A DNA stretch of 64,000 bases from Leidyana gryllorum EB-2025a (GCA_048772705.1 JBLWGC010000174.1:1-64000); one strand, 5' to 3'. Numbered from the stretch's first letter, positions 29,300 to 37,651 are shown. Made by a program: numbers and translations. The notes: generated by a model not told the origin, from the sequence alone.

Positions 29300-29355
29300 A
29301 GTAGTGGAACTCAGTGCGAGAGTGTTGGGCTTATGACTGCAGTGTCCGAGGTCTC
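29300..29355 (+). pseudogene. initiator Met-derived relic
   Basis: Inverted counterpart of 10562. Confidence 0.5.
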
Positions 29356-29472
29356 CCGCAACACGGGTCTCTACTGATCTCTGAAATATTAAGTGGCTCC
29401 TGTATATAGCGCGCAGCGTAGAGCCTTGGATTTGGGTCGGACAAAGCAGTTGCGCTTTTTCCCGAATGCTAC

Positions 29473-29554
29473 CGACAGGGGTGAGATTCGAACTCACGCG
29501 GGTGAAACCCAACGGCTTAGCAGGCCGCCGCCTCAACCACTCGGCCACCTTGCC
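29473..29554 (-). tRNA. tRNA-Ser-GCT: tRNA-Ser (GCT)
   Basis: As 10356, including the single acceptor mismatch (CCCTGTC). Confidence 0.92.
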
Positions 29555-29719
29555 GAGAGTGGAACGGGCTACGCCTTCCATCGGGATCCCGTGCGAATTG
29601 GTAGTGCTCCTTCTCCGTGCAGAAAGGTCTGAGCGGCCGCTTCAATCCCAGTCATGGGGTTTTGCTGAACACATCAGTCGGCTCCTTTGGCTACTGACTG
29701 TTCACCTCAACTCTGAAGC

Positions 29720-29793
29720 GGTCGCGTATTTCAGGCGGCCAGAGCGTGAGCCTAATGAGTTCTGAGTCCGCGGTTGGAGCCCGTGCGTGACCA
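29720..29793 (+). pseudogene. tRNA-Ile (AAT)-like relic
   Basis: Inverted counterpart of 10116. Confidence 0.58.
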
Positions 29794-29893
29794 AGTGAGT
29801 GCATCTCTGATACAGCTTCGCCCTGTACCCGAGGAAGGCCCAAGATTCAACGATCAATACGAATGGAATTTGTTACTAAGTCCGAGCTTCGTC

Positions 29894-29961
29894 GCCGCCC
29901 CAAGTCCGTCGATAGAGCGCAAGACTTTTGATGGGAGACCGCAGGTTCGGGCAGCGCGAGA
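29894..29961 (+). pseudogene. Lys-derived relic (R-Lys)
   Basis: Inverted counterpart of 9948. Confidence 0.5.
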
Positions 29962-30027
29962 AGTCCGAGTCGAGCTTGCTGAACCGTATGTGACGGCACT
30001 GGGCGCAAGATGCCCAGTTGGACAGGT

Positions 30028-30058
30028 GGCAACTTGCCCGAGTGGTTAGGGGGTAGAC
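30028..30058 (+). pseudogene. tRNA-Ser 5' fragment of Ser/Asn fusion
   Basis: Inverted counterpart of the junction at 9851. Confidence 0.68.
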
Positions 30059-30081
30059 TCTGCCGACTGAGCTACAAGACC
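30058..30081 (-). pseudogene. tRNA-Asn 5' fragment of Ser/Asn fusion
   Basis: CAAGACC acceptor and D arm only. Confidence 0.68.
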
Positions 30082-30100
30082 CAGTTGCAATGTTCTTTTA

Positions 30101-30136
30101 AGCGGGGAAAAATCATACCTTCAGACCAAACAGTCT
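30101..30136 (-). pseudogene. tRNA-Pro 5' relic
   Basis: Inverted counterpart of 9774 (acceptor reads GACTGTT). Confidence 0.5.
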
Positions 30137-30222
30137 CCTGGTCGGCCTGCCCGGCTAGGGCACTCATAGGTGTCAAATGCTGGACTACTCGGCGGTCGCG
30201 TTCGGCTGTCATTGGGTTGATT

Positions 30223-30296
30223 TGCTCCCCGGGGGGATCGAACCCTCGACCTTCGGCACATAAGGCCGATGCTCTAACCAGCTGAGCTAGGGGAGC
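30223..30296 (-). tRNA. tRNA-Ile-TAT: tRNA-Ile (TAT)
   Basis: Intact; the T stem has one extra G:C-rich change (CCCCCC). Confidence 0.95.
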
Positions 30297-30440
30297 GATC
30301 ACCGCCGTTCCACCGCGTAACTCACATTCGATTCTATCTCAGGGGGTTGTTACATCAAGTGTCAGAATGCCCCGGCCTCGTGCCGACCAAGCTTGTCAGC
30401 GTCTCTGCTAATTTGCCACGGCGGTTTGAGGCGTGCCTCC

Positions 30441-30511
30441 TGCGTCTGTCGGGAATCGAACCTGAGTCGTCTCGGTGGCAACGACACATTCTACCACAAG
30501 ACCACAGATGC
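30441..30511 (-). tRNA. tRNA-Gly-GCC: tRNA-Gly (GCC)
   Basis: Inverted copy of 9398 with the same acceptor mismatch (CAGACGC) and T stem CTCAGG. Confidence 0.83.
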
Positions 30512-30607
30512 ACAACTCGTTGTTGTTTAAGCTCGTGCACAATACCGGCCGTTTTGCTTCAGAAGAGAAGACAGAATCGAGTTGAGCGAGTATGACGGGT
30601 AGTTTGT

Positions 30608-30679
30608 GGGTACGTAGCTCAGTGGTAGAGCAGCTGACTGCAGATCAGCAAGTCCGTGGTTTAACTCCGCGCGTGCCCT
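30608..30679 (+). tRNA. tRNA-Cys-GCA: tRNA-Cys (GCA)
   Basis: Inverted copy of 9230; GGTTTAACTCC at the B box. Confidence 0.93.
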
Positions 30680-30747
30680 GAAGATGGTTTGGAACGATCG
30701 GAGATGTTGGACCACAAGGCAATGAGTCTGGAGCGGGGGATGTTTTT

Positions 30748-30803
30748 GGGCCTATGGCGGAACGTAGCGCGTCTGACTCCTGCTTAGAAAATTGGGTGCT
30801 GTC
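30748..30803 (+). pseudogene. tRNA-Trp-derived relic
   Basis: Inverted copy of 9106. Confidence 0.6.
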
Positions 30804-30888
30804 CGCCAGTGTCTAAATGGCTCTGATGTTTGATTCCAGCTCTCGGGGATCCAGCATCCGGGTCGGTGCCATCTGTCGTTGCAGAAGT

Positions 30889-30962
30889 GGTCGCGTAGCT
30901 CAGTCGGTTAGAGCGTGAGCCTAATAAGCTCAAGGTCCTCGGTTCGAGCCCGGGCGTGACCA
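30889..30962 (+). tRNA. tRNA-Ile-AAT: tRNA-Ile (AAT)
   Basis: Intact inverted copy of 8947. Confidence 0.95.
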
Positions 30963-31062
30963 AGTGAGGGGATCTCTGCTAAAGAGTCGCCCCGCACGCG
31001 AGGAAACCACAACATTCTGCGACTAATACGAAAGGAACTTGTTACCAAGTCCGAGCTTCCCT

Positions 31063-31108
31063 GCCGCGCCAGCTCCGTCGCTAGAGCGCAAGACTCAATG
31101 GTGGAGAG
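31063..31108 (+). pseudogene. Lys-derived relic (R-Lys)
   Basis: Inverted copy of 8806. Confidence 0.5.
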
Positions 31109-31172
31109 TCCTAGTCAAACTTGCTGAACCGTATGTGGAGCCACTGGCCGCAAAATGCCGAGTTGAACAGGT

Positions 31173-31254
31173 GGCAACTTGCCCGAGTGGTTAAGGGGGT
31201 AGACTAGAAATCTACTGGGCCTGGCCCGCGCTGGTTCAAATCCAGCAGTTGTCG
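31173..31254 (+). tRNA. tRNA-Ser-AGA: tRNA-Ser (AGA)
   Basis: Intact; marks the outer end of the inverted duplication whose other arm ends at 8655. Confidence 0.96.
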
Positions 31255-31318
31255 TGCGATGTGGTGGAAATGATGCAATTCCCAGCATCAAAAACTCATA
31301 TGGGTCGAGACAGGGAAT

Positions 31319-31389
31319 GCCTCCTTAGCTTAGGGGCAGAGCATTCGCTTTGTAAGCGAAAGGTCGCTGTTCGATTCCGGCAGGAGGCT
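31319..31389 (+). tRNA. tRNA-Thr-TGT: tRNA-Thr (TGT)
   Basis: Acceptor and TGT arm perfect; one base missing in the 5' T stem (GCTG for GCTGG). Confidence 0.82.
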
Positions 31390-31426
31390 TCAGTTATTAG
31401 CCTAAACATGGTTGCGATCCTCTGCC

Positions 31427-31471
31427 CGCATTTCGGACGGCGGCTTGCACACAGCACTCGGCCATCTTGCC
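31427..31471 (-). pseudogene. tRNA-Leu relic, D-arm deletion
   Basis: Inverted form of 17523. Confidence 0.5.
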
Positions 31472-31566
31472 GGAGTGTTCTTGGCTCGCCGTTCCACCCA
31501 TTTCCTCTCGGTGAAATCTCAAAATGCGAGGACTTCTGGGGTTGGAGGCCGGCGAGTTTACTAGCG

Positions 31567-31638
31567 CCCGAGATAGTATAGTGGTCAGTATTTCCGCCTG
31601 TCACGCGGGATACCCTGGTTCGATTCCCGGTCTCGGGG
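31567..31638 (+). tRNA. tRNA-Asp-GTC: tRNA-Asp (GTC) with C1:G72
   Basis: The acceptor reads CCCGAGA/TCTCGGG, so the first pair changed from T1:A72 to C1:G72 by two matching substitutions. GTC arm intact; T stem has one wobble. Confidence 0.9.
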
Positions 31639-31693
31639 CACAGATGGCTTCGCTGAAGATTCTCTCTTTTAGTTCTCGCTGAACGTCGCGAGC

Positions 31694-31767
31694 TACAGCC
31701 ACCGAGGACCGAACTCGGGACCTTTTGGGTGTTGAGCAGACGTCGTAACCACTATACCGTTGACTGC
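31694..31767 (-). pseudogene. tRNA-Val (AAC) pseudogene
   Basis: AAC in loop TCAACAC, but the stem TCTGC/CCAAA is unpaired, the 5' acceptor is GCAGTCA with an inserted base, and the B box is GTTCGGTCC. Confidence 0.65.
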
Positions 31768-31831
31768 ATGAATGGGCCCCGCAGCCCAAGAGGAGTGGCG
31801 AAGTTTTACGGAGCAGTGAAGACCAGTTCCA

Positions 31832-31902
31832 AGGTCGCGCCGGAAATCGAACCCAGGTCGGGAGATTCAGAGTCTCCAGTGCTAACCACTCACCACGCAA
31901 CC
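31832..31902 (-). tRNA. tRNA-Gln-CTG: tRNA-Gln (CTG), D-loop deletion
   Basis: Acceptor and CTG arm intact. One D-arm base missing (TGGTGAGTGG) and B box ends TTCC with TTCGATTTCC. Confidence 0.8.
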
Positions 31903-32087
31903 GCTTCAGCCCATCCCAGAAGAGTCGGTAGAACTATCCGGACTAGCCCTTTCTCAAATGAACACACGCAACACGAGTCTCTCTACTGACCGCTGAAATA
32001 ATTAATTGGCTCCTGTATATAGCGCCCAGCGTAGAGCGTTCTATTTGAGTCGGACAATCATTGAAGCACGCTCTCCGCGAATGCTAC

Positions 32088-32169
32088 CGACAAGGGTGAG
32101 ATTCGAACTCACGCGGGTGGAACCCAACGGCTTAGCAGGCCGCCGCCTTAACCGCTCGGCCACCTTGCC
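32088..32169 (-). tRNA. tRNA-Ser-GCT: tRNA-Ser (GCT)
   Basis: Complete; GAGCGG in the D arm. Confidence 0.94.
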
Positions 32170-32203
32170 GAGAGTGTAACTGATTACATCCTCCCTCGGG
32201 AAG

Positions 32204-32262
32204 GAATCGAACCGGCGACCTTTCGCTTACTAAGCGAATGCTCTGCCCCAAGCTAAGAAGGC
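32204..32262 (-). pseudogene. tRNA-Thr (AGT), 3'-truncated
   Basis: 5' acceptor through B box GGTTCGATTCC present; then CTTCCCGAGGG of the Ser flank replaces the 3' acceptor. Related junctions at 34482 and 55874. Confidence 0.7.
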
Positions 32263-32390
32263 AATGTTAACTGGACATCACGAATGAGTCCCTATTGACG
32301 GAAGTTACTGAAGCACATTGTTCCACCACTCAATACTTCCACTGCTCCACATACCGGCAAATAGGGTGTAACTAAGTTTAGAGCTTCCTT

Positions 32391-32463
32391 GCCGCCCTAG
32401 CTCAGTCGGTAGAGCGCAAGACTTTTAATCTTGCAGTCGCGGGTTCGAGCCCCGCGGGCGGTG
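32391..32463 (+). tRNA. tRNA-Lys-TTT: tRNA-Lys (TTT)
   Basis: Intact. Confidence 0.96.
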
Positions 32464-32523
32464 CAAATCAATGTCTCTGGGAGTAGGAATGGAACCGTTG
32501 CCTACAAGCACACTCTGCTGGAT

Positions 32524-32596
32524 TTCCACTGCCGGGACTTGAACCCGGATCGTGCGGGTGAAAGCCCCATATCCTAGCCACTTAGACTACAGTGGA
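32524..32596 (-). tRNA. tRNA-Glu-TTC: tRNA-Glu (TTC)
   Basis: Acceptor and T arm intact; anticodon stem TGGGG/CCGCA has one mismatch. Confidence 0.88.
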
Positions 32597-32707
32597 CAAG
32601 TTCCCCAGTTGAGGTCAACAAGACGTGGTCCGTCGGGTCAACCTACAACAAACGGGTTGCAGTAGAAAGTGGAGGGTCCCTCTACTAAGCTCTGCAACAT
32701 TGTAAGG

Positions 32708-32781
32708 CGTCTTGTGAGCTCAGTCGGCAGAGCGTGTGGCTTTTGATGACAAGCTCGCAGGTCCGGAACCTAGCAAAACCG
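32708..32781 (+). pseudogene. Asn-derived pseudogene (TTT)
   Basis: Asn D arm and stem with loop CTTTTGA, anticodon TTT (32742-32744). One base inserted at position 8-9, B box GGTCCGGAACC, 3' acceptor CAAAACC. Inverted copy at 34156. Confidence 0.6.
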
Positions 32782-32918
32782 GCTTCAGACCCTAGACATT
32801 GACTGCGGTGCTCTCCCAATGGCACTTGTGGTTCGCGACCCTTCAAAGATGACAACGATCCCTCATCAGATACCTGTTTCCAGAGACACACGCCCCTTTC
32901 ACAGTCCGAAAGCTCCGC

Positions 32919-32991
32919 GCAGCCATGGTCTAGTGGTTACGACGTCTGCTTCACACGCAGAAGGTCCCGAGTTCGATCCTCGGTGGCTGTA
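32919..32991 (+). tRNA. tRNA-Val-CAC: tRNA-Val (CAC)
   Basis: Intact. Confidence 0.96.
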
Positions 32992-33044
32992 GCTCGCAAC
33001 TTTATCTGAGCACCACGAAATCTGAAGCGGAAAAACGAACTGTG

Positions 33045-33099
33045 CTCCGAGACCGGGAATCGACCCTGATCTTCCGCGTGATAGCTATACTATCTCGGA
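33045..33099 (-). pseudogene. tRNA-Asp without D arm
   Basis: Acceptor strands pair, but about 17 bases covering the D arm and 5' anticodon stem are deleted; the loop reads CTATCAC. Confidence 0.7.
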
Positions 33100-33193
33100 C
33101 GCTCTGGATACGCCGGCCTCCAACCCCAGAAGTTCTTCCATTTTGAGATTCCACGGATAGAAAACGCGTGGGGCGGCGAGCCAACAACATTTC

Positions 33194-33273
33194 GGCAAGA
33201 TGGCCGAGTGGTCCAAGGCGCTGTGTTCAGGCCGCAGTCCGAAAGGGCGTGGGTTCGAATCCCACTCTTGTCA
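33194..33273 (+). tRNA. tRNA-Leu-CAG: tRNA-Leu (CAG)
   Basis: Intact; TTCAGGC loop. Confidence 0.96.
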
Positions 33274-33405
33274 GGCGTTGTAGTCAGGACAACCTGCGAC
33301 TTCATCCCAGCATGCCCCCACGATGCGCGCGGGACAGCCGGCCGTGCACGTGGCACCCGGCTAACTTTTGTCGATACAACTGCCACATGATTCTCCAGCT
33401 AAGTT

Positions 33406-33477
33406 GCCTTCTTAGCTTAGGGGCAGAGCGTTCGCTTCGTAAGCGAGAAGTCGCCGGTTCGATTCCGGCAGAAGGCT
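33406..33477 (+). tRNA. tRNA-Thr-CGT: tRNA-Thr (CGT)
   Basis: Intact. Confidence 0.96.
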
Positions 33478-33543
33478 TTGATGCATCGATATGCTTATGA
33501 GGAATGGCTGTCACCACGTACAAGATTCACCAAATCGTGTTCT

Positions 33544-33614
33544 GCATTTGTGGTCTAGTGGAAGAGTCGCTCGCTGCCATCGAGATAACCTGTGTGCGAT
33601 TCCCGACTGCAAAA
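33544..33614 (+). pseudogene. Gly (GCC)-derived relic (R-Gly)
   Basis: As 27381 with GCATTTG at the 5' end. Confidence 0.58.
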
Positions 33615-33655
33615 TGGTAGCATGATGAGTTTGTCGGCGGTTTCGATTCCGACCG

Positions 33656-33728
33656 TGGGAGTGGAGAGGATCGAACTCTCGACTTCAGGATTATGAGACC
33701 TACGCGCTACCGACTGCGCTACACTCCC
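33656..33728 (-). tRNA. tRNA-Met-CAT: elongator tRNA-Met (CAT)
   Basis: Intact. Confidence 0.96.
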
Positions 33729-33804
33729 CCTCCGACTTTCTCCGAGGAATCACCCGAACCCAGAACCATGCTGCCAGGCAGGTTGGGTCAAGATACAACA
33801 AAGC

Positions 33805-33876
33805 GGGCTGTTTTGGGAATGGAACCCAGGACTTCTTCCACCCGACGGAAGAATCATACCACTAGACCAAACAGCC
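33805..33876 (-). tRNA. tRNA-Pro-CGG: tRNA-Pro (CGG)
   Basis: Acceptor and GTCGGGT arm intact; B box GGTTCCATTCC. Confidence 0.85.
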
Positions 33877-33964
33877 GCCTGTCATTCGTGTAACCCGCTG
33901 AAGACAGTTTAAAAAGTGGTCATCCTATGTTGAGAACCAACAAATGCGATGGGGTCCGCATAAC

Positions 33965-34037
33965 GGGCGACTAGCTCAAATGGTAGAGCGCTCGCTTAGC
34001 ATGCGAGAGGTACTGGGATCGATGCCCAGGTCGTCCA
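33965..34037 (+). tRNA. tRNA-Ala-AGC: tRNA-Ala (AGC)
   Basis: Intact. Confidence 0.96.
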
Positions 34038-34155
34038 AAGTACGTACGGCTGCACGTGGCCGGATTCAAACCCATCGTTGTCATCTTTGAAGGGTCGCGA
34101 ACCACAAGTGCCATTGGGAGAGCACCGCAGTCAATGTCTATTGTGCCTCTGAAGC

Positions 34156-34229
34156 CGGTTTTGCTAGGTTCCGGACCTGCGAGCTTGTCATCAAAAGCCA
34201 CACGCTCTGCCGACTGAGCTCACAAGACG
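34156..34229 (-). pseudogene. Asn-derived pseudogene (TTT)
   Basis: Inverted copy of 32708 with the same inserted base and TTT anticodon. Confidence 0.6.
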
Positions 34230-34340
34230 TCTTACAATGTTGCAGAGCTTAGTAGAGGGACCCTCCACTTTCTACTGCAACCCCTTTGTTGTAGGTTGAC
34301 CCGACGGACCACGTCTTGTTGACCTCAACTGGGGAACTTG

Positions 34341-34413
34341 TCCACTGTAGTCTAAGTGGCTAGGATATGCGGCTCTCACCCGCATGATCCGGGTTCAAGT
34401 CCCGGCAGTGGAA
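34341..34413 (+). tRNA. tRNA-Glu-CTC: tRNA-Glu (CTC)
   Basis: Intact; CCCGCATG in the 3' anticodon stem region. Confidence 0.95.
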
Positions 34414-34481
34414 GCTGCTCGAGCGAAGTGCTCCAGTAATCCCCGTCAACAGTGACTGATTCGTGATCTTCGGCCTGCATT

Positions 34482-34539
34482 GCCTTCTTAGCTTAGGGGA
34501 GCATTCGCTCAGTAAGCGAAAGGTCGCCGATTCGTTTCC
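34482..34539 (+). pseudogene. tRNA-Thr (AGT), D-loop deletion and 3' loss
   Basis: Three or more bases of the D loop are missing, C33 replaces T33, and the 3' acceptor is replaced by TTCCCGAGGG. Confidence 0.65.
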
Positions 34540-34572
34540 TTCCCGAGGGAAGGTGTAACCAGTTACACTCTC

Positions 34573-34654
34573 GGCAAGGTGGCCGAGCGGTTAAAACGGC
34601 GGCCTGCTAAGCCGTTGGGTTTCAACCGCGTGAGTTCAAATCTCACCCTTGTCG
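34573..34654 (+). tRNA. tRNA-Ser-GCT: tRNA-Ser (GCT)
   Basis: Acceptor and GCT arm intact; GTTCAAATC at the T loop and TTCAACCG in the variable arm. Confidence 0.9.
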
Positions 34655-34767
34655 GTAGCATTCGGGGAGAGCGCAACTGCTTCAATGATTGAAATGAGGT
34701 TTCTGCCCGACTCGAACTCGCTCCACGCTGAACGCTATACCAAGTCAATTGTACTGTCTGATGCACC

Positions 34768-34839
34768 GGCTGTTTGGTCTAGTGGTATGATTCTTCCTTC
34801 GGGTGGAAGAAGTCCTGGGTTCGATATCCAGAACAGCCC
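34768..34839 (+). tRNA. tRNA-Pro-CGG: tRNA-Pro (CGG)
   Basis: Acceptor and TTCGGGT arm intact; B box GGTTCGATATCC. Confidence 0.9.
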
Positions 34840-34920
34840 CGTTGCTTGTCGGTTGACCCTACGCTCCATCTCATTTCAAGATGGTACGGCTTTCGTCCAA
34901 AGCTGCAGCTGAGGAAGTTG

Positions 34921-34993
34921 TCCACTGTAGTCTAAGTGGCTAGGATATGCGACGCTCACCCGCACGATCCGGGTTCAAGTCGCGGCAGTGGAA
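34921..34993 (+). tRNA. tRNA-Glu-CTC: tRNA-Glu (CTC), G33
   Basis: Anticodon stem TGCGA/CCGCA and loop CGCTCAC put G at the invariant T33; T stem has one mismatch. Confidence 0.75.
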
Positions 34994-35050
34994 ATCCAGC
35001 AGAGTGTGCTTGTAGGCAACGGTTCCACTACTCCCAGAGACATTGATTTG

Positions 35051-35123
35051 CACCGCCCGCGGGGCTCGAACCCGCGACTGCAAGATTAAAAGTCTTGCGC
35101 TCTACCGACTGAGCTAGGGCGGC
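35051..35123 (-). tRNA. tRNA-Lys-TTT: tRNA-Lys (TTT)
   Basis: Intact. Confidence 0.96.
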
Positions 35124-35251
35124 AAGGAAGCTCTAAACTTAGTTACACCCTATTTGCCCTTGGGTGGAGCAGTGGAAGGATTGACTGGTGGAACAATGTG
35201 CTCCAGTAACTTCCGTCAATAGTGACTGATGCGTGATTACCAGCTGATATT

Positions 35252-35323
35252 GCCTTCTTAGCTTAGGGGCAGAGCATTCGCTTAGTAAGCGAAAGGTCGC
35301 CGGTTCGATTCCGGCAGAAGGCT
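35252..35323 (+). tRNA. tRNA-Thr-AGT: tRNA-Thr (AGT)
   Basis: Intact. Confidence 0.96.
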
Positions 35324-35372
35324 TTGCTCACGAGAAAATCTATTCTATAACTGTTTCGCTTCTGCGCACACT

Positions 35373-35444
35373 TAGCAGTGCGTCGTCTCGATCGACGGAC
35401 CTTTCGGTTATGAGCCCAACACTCTTCCACTGAGCTACAATGCT
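35373..35444 (-). tRNA. tRNA-iMet-CAT: initiator tRNA-Met (CAT)
   Basis: Complete; one of the three initiator G:C pairs is lost (GGG/CCG) and AGCATTG gives one acceptor mismatch. Confidence 0.85.
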
Positions 35445-35580
35445 CAGTCTGCAACATGGAAGAGGTAGCCGAAATGCGATTCTTGAGATGCTAGTTACCC
35501 TCCCTACCCAAGTGGGCTAACGAGGTGGTTGTGTTGTTTCTGAGGGCAACTTGTCCCGTCGGGTCAACCGACGACCAAGA

Positions 35581-35651
35581 GGGCTGTTCTGGGAATCGAA
35601 CCAGGACTACTTCCACCCTGAGGAAGGATCATACCACTAGACCAAACAGCC
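35581..35651 (-). tRNA. tRNA-Pro-AGG: tRNA-Pro (AGG), C33
   Basis: Acceptor intact. Loop TCAGGGT has C33, and one T-stem base is missing. Confidence 0.75.
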
Positions 35652-35682
35652 GACTGGTCGGTGGTTCAAACCGCTGGGTACA

Positions 35683-35782
35683 GTCGAGAGACTCGTATCA
35701 CTATGTGAAGTATCACTCAATGCCATGAGGTAGTCGAGAGACTCGTATCACTATGTGAAGTACCACTCAATGCCATGAGGTA
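35683..35782. repeat. 50-bp tandem duplication
   Basis: Two consecutive 50-bp copies (35683-35732 and 35733-35782) of the spacer between Pro and the Ala relic, differing by one base (TAT/TAC). Single copies occur at the same position in the other cassettes. Confidence 0.9.
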
Positions 35783-35790
35783 GTCATAGA

Positions 35791-35863
35791 GGGAGGCTGG
35801 CCCAGATGATGAAACGGTGGCTTAGTATACGAAAGGTTCTGGGATCGATTGCCAGCCCATCCG
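35791..35863 (+). pseudogene. Ala-derived relic (R-Ala)
   Basis: As 6725, with CCCATCC at the 3' acceptor. Confidence 0.58.
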
Positions 35864-35957
35864 AACTACATAGATGGAACTCTCGCGGGAGTAGTCTAGT
35901 TGGCCTATCAACGCTGTCCATCAGGTTGAGTAGTAGTTTGCCGATGACCCCTCTACT

Positions 35958-36037
35958 TCCGGTGGGACGGAATCGAACCGCCTACTATCTGATGCCAGCA
36001 CAACAGTCAGATGCTCTACCAACTGAGCTACCCCCGG
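35958..36037 (-). tRNA. Tyr-body tRNA with anticodon GTT and 7-nt intron
   Basis: Body, C1:G72 acceptor and intron TGCTGGC (35994-36000) are those of tRNA-Tyr. The loop reads CTGTTG before the intron, so the anticodon (36002-36004) is GTT, Asn, by one A-to-T change. Confidence 0.85.
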
Positions 36038-36079
36038 CCGTCCAACTGCCCCGGGGTTCGAAAGGCTCAACCCCAGATC

Positions 36080-36135
36080 CTCGCCCTTTGGACTGCGGCC
36101 TTAACACAGCGCCTTAGACCACTCGGCCATCTTGC
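36080..36135 (-). pseudogene. tRNA-Leu (AAG), 3'-truncated
   Basis: Acceptor, D arm and AAG arm perfect; T arm replaced by the Tyr flank at the CGAGG junction. Confidence 0.65.
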
Positions 36136-36221
36136 CGGAGTGCTCTTGGCTCGCCGCTTTACACGTTTTCTGATCGTGAGTCAAAATAGAAAGACTTCTG
36201 GGATTGGAGGCCGGCGTGTAT

Positions 36222-36268
36222 GTCCGCCTGTCAGGCGGAAGACCAGGGTTCGTTTCCCGGTCTCGGGG
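36222..36268 (+). pseudogene. tRNA-Asp, 5'-truncated
   Basis: Starts at the anticodon stem (GTC with GTCAGGC) and keeps the T arm and TCTCGGG. Confidence 0.6.
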
Positions 36269-36304
36269 CACAGTTGATTTCGCTTAGGATTGTTTCCTTT
36301 GATT

Positions 36305-36376
36305 CTCGAGATAGTATAGCGGTTAGTATTTCCGCCTGTCACGCGGAAGATCCGGGTTCGATTCCCGGCTTCGGAG
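36305..36376 (+). tRNA. tRNA-Asp-GTC: tRNA-Asp (GTC), damaged acceptor
   Basis: Anticodon and T arms perfect; acceptor CTCGAGA/CTTCGGA has mismatches at both ends. Confidence 0.72.
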
Positions 36377-36428
36377 ATAGATCGTCTTCCGCTGTAGATT
36401 TCGTGATGCTCACCTGAACGATGCGTGT

Positions 36429-36498
36429 TACAGCCACCGAGGATGGAACTCGGGACCTTTTGGGTGCTAAACAGACGTCGTGACCACTAGATGGCTGC
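36429..36498 (-). pseudogene. Val-body pseudogene (AGC)
   Basis: Loop TTAGCAC shows AGC (Ala), but the stem TCTGT/CCAAA is unpaired and the D arm is shortened. Confidence 0.6.
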
Positions 36499-36638
36499 AC
36501 GGAGCTTCCCGACTGCGAAAGGGGCGTGTGTCTCTGGAACCACGTATCCGATGAGCCTGGTTTTTATGTATCGGCCTAAGTTGGACGGCCTGGACTAGTC
36601 AAGACCCTTCGCTTTGTATTCAGGAATGGAGATGTCAC

Positions 36639-36709
36639 GCATCTGTGGTTTAGTGGTAGACTGTGTGGTTGCCACCGAGACGACCCAGGTTCGATTCCCG
36701 GCAGATGCA
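36639..36709 (+). tRNA. tRNA-Gly-GCC: tRNA-Gly (GCC)
   Basis: Acceptor intact; A box TGGTTTAGTGG and stem TGTGG/CGAGA have changes. Confidence 0.83.
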
Positions 36710-36773
36710 GAGAAGATGGCACATGGTTGAGTTTCATGCGTGAGTTGGTGTTTGACCCTCCGGTCACATCGCA

Positions 36774-36855
36774 CGACAACTGCTGGATTTGAACCAGCGC
36801 GGGCCAGGCCCAGTAGATTTCTAGTCTACCCCCTTAACCACTCGGTCAAGTTGCC
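36774..36855 (-). tRNA. tRNA-Ser-AGA: tRNA-Ser (AGA)
   Basis: Complete; D arm begins GACCGAG. Confidence 0.94.
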
Positions 36856-36920
36856 GCTGTCGAACTTGGCATTTTGCGGCCACTGGCTTCACATACGGTT
36901 CCGCGGCTTTACTGGGACTG

Positions 36921-36988
36921 CTCGCGCCGCCCAAACCCGCGGATCTCCCTTCAAAAGTCTTGCGGTCTACTGACGGAGTTGGGGCGGC
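36921..36988 (-). pseudogene. Lys-derived relic (R-Lys)
   Basis: As 26745. Confidence 0.5.
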
Positions 36989-37145
36989 AAGGAAGCTCGC
37001 CCCGTACCCGAGGAAGGCCCAAGATTCCACGATCAATACAAATGGAATTGGTTACTAAGTCCGAATCTGTATCAGAGATCACGCCGACATACCATGTTTT
37101 CCAAGACGGTACGGCTCTCGGCCGAAGCCCCAACTCAACCACTCG

Positions 37146-37218
37146 TCCACTGTAGTCTAAGTGGCTAGGATATGCGGCTCTCACCCGCATGAACCGGGTT
37201 CAAGTCCCGGCAGTGGAA
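37146..37218 (+). tRNA. tRNA-Glu-CTC: tRNA-Glu (CTC)
   Basis: Intact; CCCGCATGAACC between anticodon and T stems. Confidence 0.94.
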
Positions 37219-37294
37219 GTCATTGAACTACTCTAGCAAAGTGCTCCACTAATCTCCGTCAATAGCGATTGTTTCGTCATCTCCGGCTTCCATT

Positions 37295-37366
37295 GCCTTC
37301 TTAGTTTAGGGGCAGAGCGTTCGCTTCGTAAGCGAGAAGTCGCCGGTTCGATTCCGGCTGAAGGCT
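37295..37366 (+). tRNA. tRNA-Thr-CGT: tRNA-Thr (CGT)
   Basis: Anticodon CGT; 3' acceptor TGAAGGC gives one mismatch; D arm TTAGTTTAGG. Confidence 0.88.
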
Positions 37367-37515
37367 CGACTGCATCGACTGGGCACCGGCAAGCTGCTCG
37401 CAAACTCCAATAATCGTAGCTCAGCCATCAAAGGTAAGTCTCTCACAGGAAACGGGTAACACTTCGTCCGAAAATGCGGGCGGATGATCGCAACCATATT
37501 TAGGCTAATGACTGA

Positions 37516-37587
37516 AGCCTCCTGCCGGAATCGAACCAGCGACCTTTCGCTTACAAAGCGAATGCTCTGCCCCTAAGCTAAGGAGGC
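37516..37587 (-). tRNA. tRNA-Thr-TGT: tRNA-Thr (TGT)
   Basis: Intact duplicate of 17606 with the same Leu relic nearby lost. Confidence 0.93.
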
Positions 37588-37651
37588 ATTCCCTGTCTCG
37601 ACCCATATGAGTTTTTGATGCTGGGAATTGCATCATTTCCACCACATCGCA

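Larger units (their letters stand above)
28180..31254. repeat. inverted duplication, arm 2
   Basis: Reverse complement of 8655-11700, about 16.5 kb away; lies inside the large direct duplication. Confidence 0.9.
24780..32200. repeat. large direct duplication, copy 1
   Basis: Near-identical by eye to 50014-55870. Coordinate offsets are 25234 up to the Ser gene at 26118, 24756 from 26596 to about 27400, and 23670-23671 from about 28467 to the end. The two steps are 478 and 1086 bp. Confidence 0.92.

Noticed and set aside
32708-32781. Asn body with TTT as a Lys-shifted functional tRNA
   Set aside because: An inserted base at 8-9, a mutated B box and a broken acceptor make function unlikely; listed as pseudogene.
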